Virus record (IMG/VR): IMGVR_UViG_3300047553_000365
Span: 1-64,000 of that record
Source: a virus
Length of the DNA stretch: 64,000 nt
Reading direction: 5' to 3' (one strand)
This document shows positions 1 to 7,403 of the stretch, in pieces (the stretch's first letter is position 1; each line of letters starts with the position of its first letter). Below the pieces are notes generated by a model. The model saw nothing but the letters and a program-made list of their open reading frames with translations, made no database searches and had not been told where the DNA came from. Position numbers and translations under genes: made by a program.

Positions 1-1
1 A

Positions 2-259
2 TATAAAACTAAGTTGAAAACCATGAGGAGTAATTTCCTATCTGGAAAGTGTTGTATTGATTGTGGGGAATCAGATCCTATAGTTTTAGAATTTGACCAT
101 ATTATAGAATCTGAAAAGTGTTTCAATATCGCTGATGCTATAGCACATAATTATTCTGAAAAAAGTTTAATTGAAGAAATGGATAAGTGTGAAATCAGGT
201 GTGCTAATTGTCATAGAAGAAGACATTATTTTAATAATGCGGGTAAGTGGTCTGGTTGA
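2..259 (+). CDS. HNH endonuclease, 5' end outside window
   Basis: The C-terminal part of a small HNH nuclease is visible. A CxxC pair (CCIDC), the DHI histidine motif (FDHI) and a second CxxC followed by H (CANCHRRRH) form a zinc-bound beta-beta-alpha-metal HNH site. The frame is open to the window edge, so the gene probably begins upstream; TTG at 14 or ATG at 23 are the only starts inside. The last 22 bases lie inside the next tRNA gene. Free-standing HNH nucleases beside tRNA genes are usually homing endonucleases; that role is inferred. Confidence 0.75.
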   Translation, partial: YKTKLKTMRSNFLSGKCCIDCGESDPIVLEFDHIIESEKCFNIADAIAHNYSEKSLIEEMDKCEIRCANCHRRRHYFNNAGKWSG

Positions 260-310
260 CCATTCCTGTCTCATAAGCAGGAGAGGGTGATTCAATTTCA
301 CCACCCGCAA
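238..310 (+). tRNA. tRNA with CAT anticodon (Met or lysidine-type Ile)
   Basis: Acceptor TGCGGGT pairs with ACCCGCA. The anticodon arm is CCTGT-CTCATAA-GCAGG and the T arm GGTGA-TTCAATT-TCACC. Anticodon is CAT. CCA is not encoded. The 5' end overlaps the preceding HNH ORF. Met and Ile2 cannot be separated by eye. Confidence 0.9.
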
Positions 311-372
311 CTATGGTTTGGAAGCCACCTACCAATAAAGGATAGGCTTGACAGTAGGAGAGACTACAAAAC

Positions 373-444
373 TGGAGTATAGCCAAGTGGTAAGGCAGGA
401 CTCTCATAAGGTCCGTATCGTCAGTTCAAATCTGACTACTCCAA
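373..444 (+). tRNA. tRNA with CAT anticodon (Met or Ile2)
   Basis: Acceptor TGGAGTA/TACTCCA. Anticodon arm GGACT-CTCATAA-GGTCC; T arm with loop TTCAAAT. It is a second CAT tRNA 60 bases after the first, so the pair may cover Met plus lysidine-modified Ile. CCA is not encoded. Confidence 0.9.
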
Positions 445-477
445 CTTGAAATTCGAAAATCTCAAACTAATTAAGAT

Positions 478-813
478 ATGAATATAGGAAGAAACAAGGG
501 ACATGTTGACCCACTAGACCAAACAGTATTGCCAGAAGAACATATAGTATACGCATACTCTTTACCAGAAGAGATATGGGATGCTAATACGGATTTACAT
601 GGAACCCCAATAACTAATGGAACAGATACATGGGGGAACCCTCTTAAAACAAGCATTTGGACCTTTTTATTAAAATGTCCTCATTGCGGAACTCTTAAAA
701 TTGGAAGATCTACTGGATTTTGGTTTAGTAAAACTAGATGTAACGAATGTAGTAAAATTTATGGAGTACAACCTGATGTTAAACATTTAGAATTAGAACA
801 AGATGAGAAATAG
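478..813 (+). CDS. Hypothetical protein with zinc-ribbon-like cysteines
   Basis: 111 residues, not recognised. Residues about 62-90 hold CPHC and CNEC pairs separated by about 20 residues, a plausible zinc ribbon. It overlaps the next gene by 11 bases and ends in TAG. The only other in-frame signal after that is a second TAG two codons on. No function is proposed. Confidence 0.75.
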   Translation: MNIGRNKGHVDPLDQTVLPEEHIVYAYSLPEEIWDANTDLHGTPITNGTDTWGNPLKTSIWTFLLKCPHCGTLKIGRSTGFWFSKTRCNECSKIYGVQPDVKHLELEQDEK

Positions 814-1141
814 AAGATATAGAGAAAAGAACCCAAATCTTTTCGTTGCATCAGGTCATAAGAATCATAGAATTCACGACTTTCTAAAAGGTTGGGGAAC
901 TGTTGATAAAGATGGTTCTATTCTTTGGGATAGTTGGCGACCACCAACCAAAAAAGAAATTGCAAGAGCTAAGAGAAATTCTGACAAGGCCATGAAGAAA
1001 CTAAAAGAAGGAAAATTAACATTTCTTCTTCCACAAATTGTAAATAGATGTTTTCCAACCCTTAGTGTGCAAGATATAATAGGAGTTCAACCAATGAGTA
1101 ATAATCAAAATGAGTCTGAAGAAATTAAGAACGAAGTTTAA
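803..1141 (+). CDS. Hypothetical basic protein
   Basis: 112 residues, not recognised. It is rich in Lys and Arg in the first half (RNRRYREKN, KKEIARAKRNSDKAMKK), so nucleic acid or nucleoprotein contact is possible. It is translationally coupled to the zinc-ribbon ORF upstream by an 11-base overlap. Confidence 0.7.
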   Translation: MRNRRYREKNPNLFVASGHKNHRIHDFLKGWGTVDKDGSILWDSWRPPTKKEIARAKRNSDKAMKKLKEGKLTFLLPQIVNRCFPTLSVQDIIGVQPMSNNQNESEEIKNEV

Positions 1142-1223
1142 GATTAAATCTCCCTTTATTGGAAAGTGGTTGAAATGGTATAAGGAGAAGAAAACTACTA
1201 AAGAAAGAAAGGTGGATGATTGA
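1110..1223 (+). CDS. Possible small basic protein (37 aa)
   Basis: This ORF of 37 codons starts at an ATG inside the end of the previous gene and stops 7 bases before tRNA-Tyr. The product is very basic (KKLRTKFKIK, KWYKEKKTTKERK). Supported only by the overlapping arrangement common in this region and by filling an otherwise empty gap. Confidence 0.4.
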   Translation: MSLKKLRTKFKIKSPFIGKWLKWYKEKKTTKERKVDD

Positions 1224-1230
1224 ATATAAA

Positions 1231-1316
<86 letters not shown>

Positions 1317-1328
1317 TAAATAAAATAT

Positions 1329-1865
1329 ATGAAAACTTTTATAGAATATTGGTTAATGAGTGAAAATGCAGCACCTAGGTCTTATGCGTGTTTAATGCTA
1401 GACTGTGAAGAATTACTACCAAAAATTAAAGAAATTCAAAGTAATATTAAGGAATCTGATATATATAATGAAGAAGGTCATGGATTAGAAAAAGAACCAC
1501 ACATTACGGTTCTTTATGGGATTCATGAACAATCCCCACAATTAGTGAAGGATCAAATGGATCTATACCCTGTAACATATACTCTTACTGGATTATCATT
1601 ATTTGAAAATGAAGAATATGATGTGTTAAAATGTTCTGTAGATTCTGAATCTCTACATGCTCTTAATAAACAAGCTAGAGAATTAGAACACACTAATAAT
1701 TACCCAGATTATATACCACATCTCACAATAGCATATTTAAATCCCGGAGAAGGAAAGAAATATTTAAAAATGAAATCACCTATATTTGACAAAGAATTAA
1801 AGTCCGATAGATTCATTTTCTCTGATAAAGACGGAAATCAAACAAAATGGAAAGTTGAAGGATGA
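1329..1865 (+). CDS. 2H phosphoesterase (2'-5' RNA ligase-like)
   Basis: 178 residues. Two H-x-T-x motifs, HITVLYG near residue 58 and HLTIAYL near residue 132, are the paired catalytic motifs of the 2H phosphoesterase fold (LigT, cyclic phosphodiesterases). Family members act on 2'-5' linkages or 2',3'-cyclic phosphates, for example at RNA ends. The gene follows tRNA-Tyr and precedes an S4-domain protein, so a tRNA-end role is plausible but inferred. The N terminus MKTFIEYW resembles the shared leader peptide seen on many proteins here and may mark it for packaging in the capsid. Confidence 0.8.
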   Translation: MKTFIEYWLMSENAAPRSYACLMLDCEELLPKIKEIQSNIKESDIYNEEGHGLEKEPHITVLYGIHEQSPQLVKDQMDLYPVTYTLTGLSLFENEEYDVLKCSVDSESLHALNKQARELEHTNNYPDYIPHLTIAYLNPGEGKKYLKMKSPIFDKELKSDRFIFSDKDGNQTKWKVEG

Positions 1866-2041
1866 AAGTATATTATAAAGCAGTAGATCTTATTCAATGG
1901 GTTTGGAAACATACCTTTGGAATTGAGAAGTCGAAAACACAAATCAAAAGAGAACTTGAACAGGGTTCCGTCAAACTAAACAATCGAAAAATCAATGTCG
2001 ATGACGTTTTTATGTTTGACAAAAACGAAAAGTGTGATTAA
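1862..2041 (+). CDS. Small S4-type RNA-binding domain protein
   Basis: 59 residues, start overlapping the stop of the 2H phosphoesterase gene (ATGA). The segment KSKTQIKRELEQGSVKLNN resembles the S4 RNA-binding motif of tyrosyl-tRNA synthetase tails and pseudouridine synthases. A free-standing S4 domain next to a 2H phosphoesterase and tRNA-Tyr suggests a structured-RNA ligand. Function is inferred from fold only. Confidence 0.6.
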   Translation: MKVYYKAVDLIQWVWKHTFGIEKSKTQIKRELEQGSVKLNNRKINVDDVFMFDKNEKCD

Positions 2042-2049
2042 ATCATTAC

Positions 2050-2316
2050 ATGATTACATTTGAACGTCAGATTGTGAATTTCGAACCTAAATGGTTAGTA
2101 AAACTTAACGATAAAGAATTCGGAAGATTAACAGCAGATCATATCAATGACTGCATTAATGATCGATATTTGGAAAGTGTTGAAGGTGTAAGGCTGAAAG
2201 ATGAATACCTTTTGGTCTTGAAAGAATTGATGGGTGATCCAAATTTTGATGAAGAATTAACACAAAAGTTTGACGAATTGATAAATACTATTAAAGAATC
2301 TATGCAAAAACAATAG
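2050..2316 (+). CDS. Hypothetical protein, possible amber-readthrough partner
   Basis: 88 residues, acidic and probably helical; not recognised. It ends in TAG at 2314-2316. The codons after this TAG stay open in the same frame into the next ORF, so readthrough by the CTA-anticodon tRNA at 2757 would give one 219-residue protein. Whether that happens is unknown. Confidence 0.7.
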   Translation: MITFERQIVNFEPKWLVKLNDKEFGRLTADHINDCINDRYLESVEGVRLKDEYLLVLKELMGDPNFDEELTQKFDELINTIKESMQKQ

Positions 2317-2364
2317 GTAGCGACTGCCGAAACAGGCGCAAGAGACGGTGCATTCCTTAGTGGA

Positions 2365-2709
2365 TTGCGTGTAAGAGTAAAGGAACTAGCACAGGAAGCT
2401 AGATATATTCGACTAGAAGAAAGTCGAGTAAAGAAGGGGGGTAAGATGAATGTAAACCCAAGGTCAAAGGATTTCTTTGAACTTAACGCTCATCGAAGGT
2501 TCCATGTAAGACCAGCAGCAAGGGCTGCACAATTGGCTTACGGGTTTCTAAAAGGAATCCCCTATAAGAAAATAGAGTCTAAGACCTATACTACTGCGTT
2601 TGATATGCAGTATATTAAAAAAGAGGTTAAGAGACTGGCCACCAAATTCGGTAGATTACCATATGGTAAGAACTACGATGAAGAAGTAGAAAGGTGGTTT
2701 CAAGAATAA
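2365..2709 (+). CDS. Hypothetical phage protein (LAxEAR / LAYGFLKG type)
   Basis: Contains LRVRVKELAQEARYIRLEE followed by HRRFHVRPAARAAQLAYGFL, a pattern I associate with small phage proteins of unknown function. The first ATG is at 2446 behind a strong AAGGGGGG, but the conserved-looking N-terminal part lies upstream of it, so TTG at 2365 or entry by TAG readthrough from 2050-2316 fits better. 114 residues from TTG, 87 from ATG. Confidence 0.65.
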   Translation: MRVRVKELAQEARYIRLEESRVKKGGKMNVNPRSKDFFELNAHRRFHVRPAARAAQLAYGFLKGIPYKKIESKTYTTAFDMQYIKKEVKRLATKFGRLPYGKNYDEEVERWFQE

Positions 2710-2712
2710 CAG

Positions 2713-2740
2713 TTGACAATGTTCAATAAAATGGTATGCT
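2713..2740 (+). promoter_or_regulatory. Sigma70-type promoter
   Basis: TTGACA at 2713, 16-base spacer, TATGCT at 2735. It lies 17 bases upstream of the CTA-anticodon tRNA and could drive it with the HNH gene behind it. Confidence 0.55.
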
Positions 2741-2756
2741 GAAAAGTATACCAAAT

Positions 2757-2828
2757 GCAATGTTCGTCTAACGGCTAAGACAGGAAACTCTAAATCTCTC
2801 AATGCGGGTTCGATTCCCACACATTGCA
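2757..2828 (+). tRNA. tRNA with CTA anticodon (candidate amber reader)
   Basis: Acceptor GCAATGT/ACATTGC is a perfect 7 bp; the D stem is GTCT/AGAC and the T loop TTCGATT. With U33 conserved, the loop CTCTAAA gives anticodon CTA, which reads UAG. The anticodon stem GGAAA/TCTCT has a G-U pair and an A-C mismatch, and the T stem has one C-A mismatch, so the gene may be weak or decayed. CCA is not fully encoded (ACC). Confidence 0.65.
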
Positions 2829-2830
2829 CC

Positions 2831-3463
2831 GTGAACGATAAAGATTTTATAAAAGCAGTCGAAGAATCTAATAATATATCTAATGTTATTAGAAAGATGA
2901 ATAGGTCTGCTGTCGGTAGTAATTTTAAATGGTGTAAGAAGCATATCAAAAGACTCAATCTTGATACTTCACACTGGAAGAAAGAACGTAACCCAATACC
3001 CGAATGTAGAATTCATACAAACGAAGACCTATTTCAAGAAAACTCTTCTATAGCTAGAGGAACAGTAAAGAAAAGAATCATAATTGACAATCTTATAAAA
3101 TATGAATGTAGTAATTGTGGAATCTCAAAATGGAATGGTCAAGATCTAAGTTTAATTCTAGATCATATTAATGGAATATCCAACGATCATAGATTAGAAA
3201 ATCTTAGATTTTTATGTCCTAATTGTAACTCACAAACTTCTACGTTTTCTGGTAGAAATAAAAAGAATACCCTAGATGATTATTCATGTAATTCCAAACA
3301 CAAATCTAAATCATTGCCACAAAAATTTAAAATAGAAGATGATTACCTTCTATCATTGGTCGATTTTAATAAAATATCTTTTACAAAAATTGCCAAAGAA
3401 TATAATGTATCTGATACTACAGTAAGAAAAAGATATAATAAAATTAAAGCCGAAGTCGAATAA
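2831..3463 (+). CDS. HNH endonuclease with helix-turn-helix ends
   Basis: 210 residues from a GTG start 2 bases after the tRNA. A CSNC pair, LDHINGISNDHR and CPNCN form the HNH/zinc site around residues 95-135. The N-terminal part (VIRKMNRSAVGSNFKWCKKHIK) and the C-terminal part (FTKIAKEYNVSDTTVRKRYN) look like helix-turn-helix DNA-binding units. It is probably a free-standing homing endonuclease spreading at a tRNA locus. Confidence 0.85.
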   Translation: MNDKDFIKAVEESNNISNVIRKMNRSAVGSNFKWCKKHIKRLNLDTSHWKKERNPIPECRIHTNEDLFQENSSIARGTVKKRIIIDNLIKYECSNCGISKWNGQDLSLILDHINGISNDHRLENLRFLCPNCNSQTSTFSGRNKKNTLDDYSCNSKHKSKSLPQKFKIEDDYLLSLVDFNKISFTKIAKEYNVSDTTVRKRYNKIKAEVE

Positions 3464-3522
3464 ATTAAATTCACCCACCTTTTCGTGTGGAGAAATGGTA
3501 GCTTACAACTATCCTTCGGCGC

Positions 3523-3783
3523 ATGGAAAACATATATACGGATATTAGAGTTGTTGGTGGACAAGAAGAAGTAATAGAACTTTTTAAAGTTTTGTATACC
3601 ATACAACGTTTAGGAAGAGTTGGTGCTAGTAGAGATTTACTAGTATCTGTTGATGGTGATGGAAGTGCCAGATTAGAATTCTTCCTACAAGAAAATGGTA
3701 GTCTTATACCTTTCGATGAGATGTATAAAAATATAAAGATAAATCTTGATGAGGATATAATTAAATTTGAAATAGGGGAATAA
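3523..3783 (+). CDS. Hypothetical protein
   Basis: 86 residues, mixed alpha/beta character (DIRVVGGQEEVIELFKVLYTI, SARLEFFLQENGSLIPFDEM), acidic, no recognised domain. It is followed after 2 bases by the next gene. The 59 bases before it contain no clear tRNA or promoter. Confidence 0.75.
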   Translation: MENIYTDIRVVGGQEEVIELFKVLYTIQRLGRVGASRDLLVSVDGDGSARLEFFLQENGSLIPFDEMYKNIKINLDEDIIKFEIGE

Positions 3784-3785
3784 TT

Positions 3786-4334
3786 ATGATAACTAAAGAA
3801 GAAGTATACAAGTTGAAGAGTAAAGATATTCTTAAAAGAGATTATGATAAAATCATAGATAAAATTTCTAGGAGAACTCAAGAAGTTTGGGAATATATAT
3901 GTTTTTTGCAGAATAGAACTATGGATTGGTGGGCATTTTCAAATGATGTGGAATATGCTGACGGAGACGGATCGAGTGGTGGAAATTTTGATGTAAAGAA
4001 CGATTTTAAGTATATTTCAATTGGTGGAGAGAATAGTCCGGGTTACTATTCAAAGGCTGGATGGTCATTGGAATCTCGTAAGTATACATATGAGTATGGG
4101 TTTCCCACAGAACTTCTTTGGGATAAAAACTGGAAGAAGACTATTCAAAAATTTGTTGACGAAGAAAGAAATATCATCGAAAATTATAATAAGAAAGAGA
4201 AAGATAAGAAACTGACTAAAAAAGAAAAAAGACAAAAACTGGCAGAGAATATTCGTAGTAAATTGACAAGAGATGAAATTAAATTTATTATGACCAAGTT
4301 CACAAAGGCAGAAGAAAAAATACTGCTTAGTTGA
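3786..4334 (+). CDS. Hypothetical protein with basic coiled C terminus
   Basis: 182 residues, not recognised. The middle (residues 45-110) is rich in Gly, Ser and aromatics (YADGDGSSGGNFDV, SPGYYSKAGWS). The last third is a charged helix (KKEKDKKLTKKEKRQK). Tandem arrangement with the previous ORF suggests cotranscription. Confidence 0.75.
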   Translation: MITKEEVYKLKSKDILKRDYDKIIDKISRRTQEVWEYICFLQNRTMDWWAFSNDVEYADGDGSSGGNFDVKNDFKYISIGGENSPGYYSKAGWSLESRKYTYEYGFPTELLWDKNWKKTIQKFVDEERNIIENYNKKEKDKKLTKKEKRQKLAENIRSKLTRDEIKFIMTKFTKAEEKILLS

Positions 4335-4339
4335 AAACG

Positions 4340-4440
4340 CGGAGTTAGTAGCAAGTAAAATGTCCTCTATTTAGGGGGAAGTTGGAAAAACATAGTGAAA
4401 ATTCTAGATGAGTAACTATGGGTGCAAGTCCTCCACTCCG
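4340..4440 (+). ncRNA. Cloverleaf-like structured element upstream of CDS
   Basis: CGGAGT (4340) pairs with ACTCCG (4435) around three hairpins: CCTCTA/TAGGGG near 4364-4377, CATAGT/ACTATG at 4391-4420, and a short GGG/CCT hairpin whose loop GTGCAAG sits where a T arm would. A CDS starts 3 bases later, as after real tRNAs here. No canonical D or anticodon arm is visible, so it may be a decayed tRNA or a tRNA-like RNA. Confidence 0.35.
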
Positions 4441-4443
4441 ATC

Positions 4444-4677
4444 ATGAAAGAATACAAACCAATTAAACTCATTCCTAAAAGTTCTACATATATGGAATGG
4501 GTGGAAACAACCTCCAATGCTCTTGGAGTCCCCTTCGATCCAAATGATCCGAAGCATTATGAAAATTCAAAAAGATCTCCTATATTGGAGCTTTTAGGAT
4601 TAAATGAAGAAAAATCTGGTAATGGTAAAATTCCATCTGAGATGAAAGAAAGTAGGTCGTCAAACCGAAACAAGTAA
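4444..4677 (+). CDS. Hypothetical protein
   Basis: 77 residues from ATG 4444 (an ATG at 4408 lies inside the structured element and is less likely). Polar, low-complexity C terminus (EMKESRSSNRNK); no recognised motif. Confidence 0.6.
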   Translation: MKEYKPIKLIPKSSTYMEWVETTSNALGVPFDPNDPKHYENSKRSPILELLGLNEEKSGNGKIPSEMKESRSSNRNK

Positions 4678-4727
4678 TCAATCAAGAGATAAAATACCCA
4701 TAATTCCTTGACGGGGGTTATGTAAAA

Positions 4728-4800
4728 TCCCAAGTAGCTCAGTGGCAGAAGCGTCTGACTGTTAATCAGAATGTCGTAGGTTCGACCCCTACCTTGGGAG
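4728..4800 (+). tRNA. tRNA-Asn(GTT)
   Basis: Acceptor TCCCAAG/CTTGGGA, discriminator G, anticodon arm CTGACTGTTAATCAG, T arm GTAGG-TTCGACC-CCTAC. CCA is not encoded. Confidence 0.95.
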
Positions 4801-4874
4801 CAGGTTGTCGGTAATGAGCAACGATGTATGAAATAAATCGTTATAATGTTGGTCACATTTAAAAATGACCACTA

Positions 4875-4948
4875 CGGAATATTGCGTAATCTGGTATCGC
4901 GCTTGCTTTGGGAGCAAGAGACTTTGGGTTCGAATCCCAATATTCCGA
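4875..4948 (+). tRNA. tRNA-Pro(TGG)
   Basis: Acceptor CGGAATA/TATTCCG, anticodon arm CTTGC-TTTGGGA-GCAAG, T loop TTCGAAT, discriminator A. A homing endonuclease gene starts 7 bases later. Confidence 0.95.
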
Positions 4949-4954
4949 CATAGA

Positions 4955-5941
4955 ATGAAACCGAAGCGAACAAAGTATAGTGATTCTCTAATCGAGAAAA
5001 TTGTAGACTATATCTACAACAAAGGACATTCCTTTGGAGAAGCAGTTGAGGAATTTGATTTACCTGAAAGTACCATCACATACCTTACTTGGAAATATAG
5101 AAAAACCACAGACGATAAAATATATATTCATGGTCCACATACCAAATATACCGATAACTTAATTGATGATGTCGGAGATTATATTTATATTGGTGTAAAA
5201 ACTAAAAGAGAGGCTATGAATAAATTCGGAAAAACCAATAAAGTAATTATTACAATAATTAAAAAATACCGAGATAAATATAGTAACGATCCTGTAAAGA
5301 TTCCTCACATAGAATCATACCATAGCAAAATTCTAAAACGTGTAAATAGTGAAAAAAATAGAGAAGTTTCTAAATCCAACATAGCCTTAGTTGAAACATA
5401 TAATCAGGGGGTTAGGTGTGACGAAGAAGGAAACCTATTATCTCCCGACAATACGCCGAGGAGATTGAGAGAGGATAAAGATGGGTATTTAATATTTTCA
5501 AATAATGTAAGTTTTGGTTCATATCCCGTAAAATTACACCGACTACAAGCATATCAAAAATATGGCGATAAATTGTTTGAGGATGGTATAATGACCAGAC
5601 ACTTAGATGGAAATCCAAAAAATAATAATATTAATAATATTGATATCGGTGATAATTACCAAAACCAACAAGACATTCCAGAAGACATTAGAAAGAAAAG
5701 ATCAGTGAGAGGGTTAATAGAGGCTAAAAAAGCAAACACGAAATATACGGACGAATTTAAAAGGGAGGTGGCTGAATACATGTATATAGAATGTCACACA
5801 TCTAGAGAAGCAGAAAAAAAATTCAACTTGCCATTTTTTACCCTACAAAGACTTGCAAGAGACGCTGATCTTAAATTTAATATCGGAAGAAATGAAAATT
5901 ATAATAAGATAATTAAAAACATTCACAAAAGAAAGAAATAA
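4955..5941 (+). CDS. HNH-type homing endonuclease with HTH modules
   Basis: 328 residues from ATG 4955. Two N-terminal and one C-terminal helix-turn-helix-like units (S-x5-V-DYIY ... AVEEFDLPESTI) flank a nuclease core with LHRLQAYQKYGD and MTRHLDGNPKNNN, the pattern of phage HNH homing enzymes. The core and the preceding QGVRCDEEGN segment match the endonuclease at 7404, so the two are paralogues. It lies directly behind tRNA-Pro. Confidence 0.8.
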   Translation: MKPKRTKYSDSLIEKIVDYIYNKGHSFGEAVEEFDLPESTITYLTWKYRKTTDDKIYIHGPHTKYTDNLIDDVGDYIYIGVKTKREAMNKFGKTNKVIITIIKKYRDKYSNDPVKIPHIESYHSKILKRVNSEKNREVSKSNIALVETYNQGVRCDEEGNLLSPDNTPRRLREDKDGYLIFSNNVSFGSYPVKLHRLQAYQKYGDKLFEDGIMTRHLDGNPKNNNINNIDIGDNYQNQQDIPEDIRKKRSVRGLIEAKKANTKYTDEFKREVAEYMYIECHTSREAEKKFNLPFFTLQRLARDADLKFNIGRNENYNKIIKNIHKRKK

Positions 5942-5944
5942 ATT

Positions 5945-6118
5945 ATGTTTAACTTAGATATATTTAAAAAAGAGAAGGAAGAAGAGATATCATTACAAGA
6001 ATGTTTAAAAAGATTTGAGGGGGTGATAGATTCCGATGATGAACTTAATCATGGATATCGAAAAATAATTTTGCATCTTCTAGATAGAATTGAGAAATTA
6101 GAAAAGGTTCAAAAATGA
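5945..6118 (+). CDS. Small acidic hypothetical protein
   Basis: 57 residues, highly charged (KKEKEEEISLQECLKRFE), probably helical. Its stop overlaps the next start (ATGA), so translation is coupled. Function unknown. Confidence 0.6.
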   Translation: MFNLDIFKKEKEEEISLQECLKRFEGVIDSDDELNHGYRKIILHLLDRIEKLEKVQK

Positions 6119-6402
6119 AATACACCTATAATATAGAGTGTCCTCTTGGTGACAAGTGGGTAGCATTTATAAAAATGCAAACAAGAACCTATTGTGATGG
6201 TTATTTGGATGCATTGGAAGGACAATTCCCAAGAAATAACTTGCGTATGGTTCGATCTGATGGTAAGATAGTTCGTGAAGTAAAAGCATTTGATGACGTA
6301 AGTGTTGGAATGATTGCAGGATGGCCTACAGCAGAACAATACGAACATGCAGCAGAAAGAGCCTTGGAAAAGGCAAAGAGAATTAGAGAGAAAAGATTAT
6401 GA
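6115..6402 (+). CDS. Hypothetical protein
   Basis: 95 residues, beta-rich first half (YTYNIECPLGDKWVAFIKMQ) and a helical C terminus (EHAAERALEKAKRIREKR). Overlaps both neighbours by 4 bases. Not recognised. Confidence 0.75.
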   Translation: MKYTYNIECPLGDKWVAFIKMQTRTYCDGYLDALEGQFPRNNLRMVRSDGKIVREVKAFDDVSVGMIAGWPTAEQYEHAAERALEKAKRIREKRL

Positions 6403-6674
6403 GAGAAATGACAACAACTTTATGTGCAGTTCCGTATAGAGTTACGGAACATGATAATCAAATAATGTTTAAAGACGATTCTGGTTTTTGTGGATATGAA
6501 TCAGTCTTTAGTATGGAGTGGAGAGGAACAGGATGGTATTTAATAGACACTGAAAACACCTTCGCTAAAATTTATGTTCCTCATATTGTTGCTGCATATG
6601 AGTGGCTAGAGAAGAATTATATTAAACATTATTATGATGGTGTTGCAACTGTTGAATGTATTTATAAAGAGTAA
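6399..6674 (+). CDS. Hypothetical protein
   Basis: 91 residues; ATG 6399 overlaps the upstream stop, with ATG 6408 as an alternative. Aromatic-rich (YESVFSMEWRGTGWYLID), no known motif. Confidence 0.75.
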   Translation: MREMTTTLCAVPYRVTEHDNQIMFKDDSGFCGYESVFSMEWRGTGWYLIDTENTFAKIYVPHIVAAYEWLEKNYIKHYYDGVATVECIYKE

Positions 6675-6687
6675 CTAGAAAAAGATT

Positions 6688-6954
6688 ATGGGTAAAAGAA
6701 ATAGAATAAAGGGTAAATCTTCTTTCAAAACAATTCCAGATCCAGAAGATTCTTGGGCCAAAGTGGAGTTGTATAGGTGGCAACATGGTGAGTTACCTAT
6801 TAATCAAAAACATTCGTTGGATGAAAGTAAAGCATTGATGGCTATGGCAGATGCTATTGAAAAAGGATGTAAGGAAAACGATTCATCAATTATGCCATCA
6901 CCATATAATGTTTGTGCTGTTCTTAGATATATGGCAAAGAAAATCAATAATTAA
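6688..6954 (+). CDS. Hypothetical protein
   Basis: 88 residues with a basic N terminus (MGKRNRIKGKSSFK) and a helical remainder. Not recognised. Last gene before the tRNA-Lys locus. Confidence 0.7.
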   Translation: MGKRNRIKGKSSFKTIPDPEDSWAKVELYRWQHGELPINQKHSLDESKALMAMADAIEKGCKENDSSIMPSPYNVCAVLRYMAKKINN

Positions 6955-7043
6955 AACCGGGGTAAAATCCGTCCTATCGCTTCGAACCTACAGATAACAA
7001 CCATTGACGAATAGTTGAAACCTGAAATTAGCAAGAAGCCCAA

Positions 7044-7119
7044 GGGTGCGTAGCTCAATTGGTAGAGCAACTGGCTTTTAACCAGTAGGTCATGGGATCG
7101 TAGCCCATCGCACCCACCA
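7044..7119 (+). tRNA. tRNA-Lys(TTT)
   Basis: Acceptor GGGTGCG/CGCACCC, anticodon arm ACTGG-CTTTTAA-CCAGT. The T loop is unusual (ATCGTAG). CCA is encoded. Confidence 0.93.
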
Positions 7120-7124
7120 GAATA

Positions 7125-7152
7125 TTGACAAAGACAAAGAAAAGAGTAAATA
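7125..7152 (+). promoter_or_regulatory. Sigma70-type promoter
   Basis: TTGACA at 7125, 16-base spacer, TAAATA at 7147. Sits just upstream of the structured segment and tRNA-Gly. Confidence 0.5.
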
Positions 7153-7157
7153 AGTTT

Positions 7158-7328
7158 GAGAGGACGAGTGCCTCTCACGGGCTGCTACAATACCCGTAAT
7201 TTATATGGCCATATGAAGATTGTAGAAAATTATCAATCAAATAGGTATGGTGGAACTTCGAACTACATTATACCGAATGTGAAATGGTGAGGGCTATGTG
7301 TTAACGAATGACCTCTCTTGGTTGATAA
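7158..7328 (+). ncRNA. Structured noncoding segment with predicted pseudoknot
   Basis: No ORF. GAGAGG (7158) pairs with CCTCTC (7171). ACGGG (7177) pairs with CCCGT (7193), and its loop bases CTACAAT (7185) are complementary to ATTGTAG (7219), forming an H-type pseudoknot. GGTAT (7244) and ATACC (7270) form a hairpin, and TTATCAATCAA (7230) pairs with TTGGTTGATAA (7318) just before tRNA-Gly. The role is unknown; a ribozyme or a tRNA-processing signal is possible. Confidence 0.45.
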
Positions 7329-7330
7329 AT

Positions 7331-7402
7331 GTGGATGTAGGTAAATGGTTATACTGCCTTCCTTCCAAGTAGGCGTTGTCGGTTCGATTCCGACCATCCA
7401 CA
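7331..7402 (+). tRNA. tRNA-Gly(TCC)
   Basis: Acceptor GTGGATG/CATCCAC. Anticodon stem CCTTC/GTAGG has one T-T mismatch; loop CTTCCAA. T arm GTCGG-TTCGATT-CCGAC. The next CDS starts 2 bases after the discriminator. Confidence 0.9.
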
Positions 7403-7403
7403 C

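Noticed and set aside
471-656. Minus-strand ORF of 61 codons
   Set aside because: It is the shadow of the plus-strand zinc-ribbon ORF and has no start signal or neighbours on that strand.
478-830. TAG readthrough at 811-813 by the CTA tRNA
   Set aside because: The frame meets a second TAG two codons later and then overlaps a different-frame gene, so readthrough would add little.
3464-3522. tRNA in the gap before the 3523 gene
   Set aside because: A TTCGGCGC segment looked T-loop-like, but no acceptor stem or anticodon arm could be formed.
4865-4954. N-terminal extension of the homing endonuclease ORF
   Set aside because: This part of the frame is the tRNA-Pro gene; ATG 4955 lies just after the tRNA.
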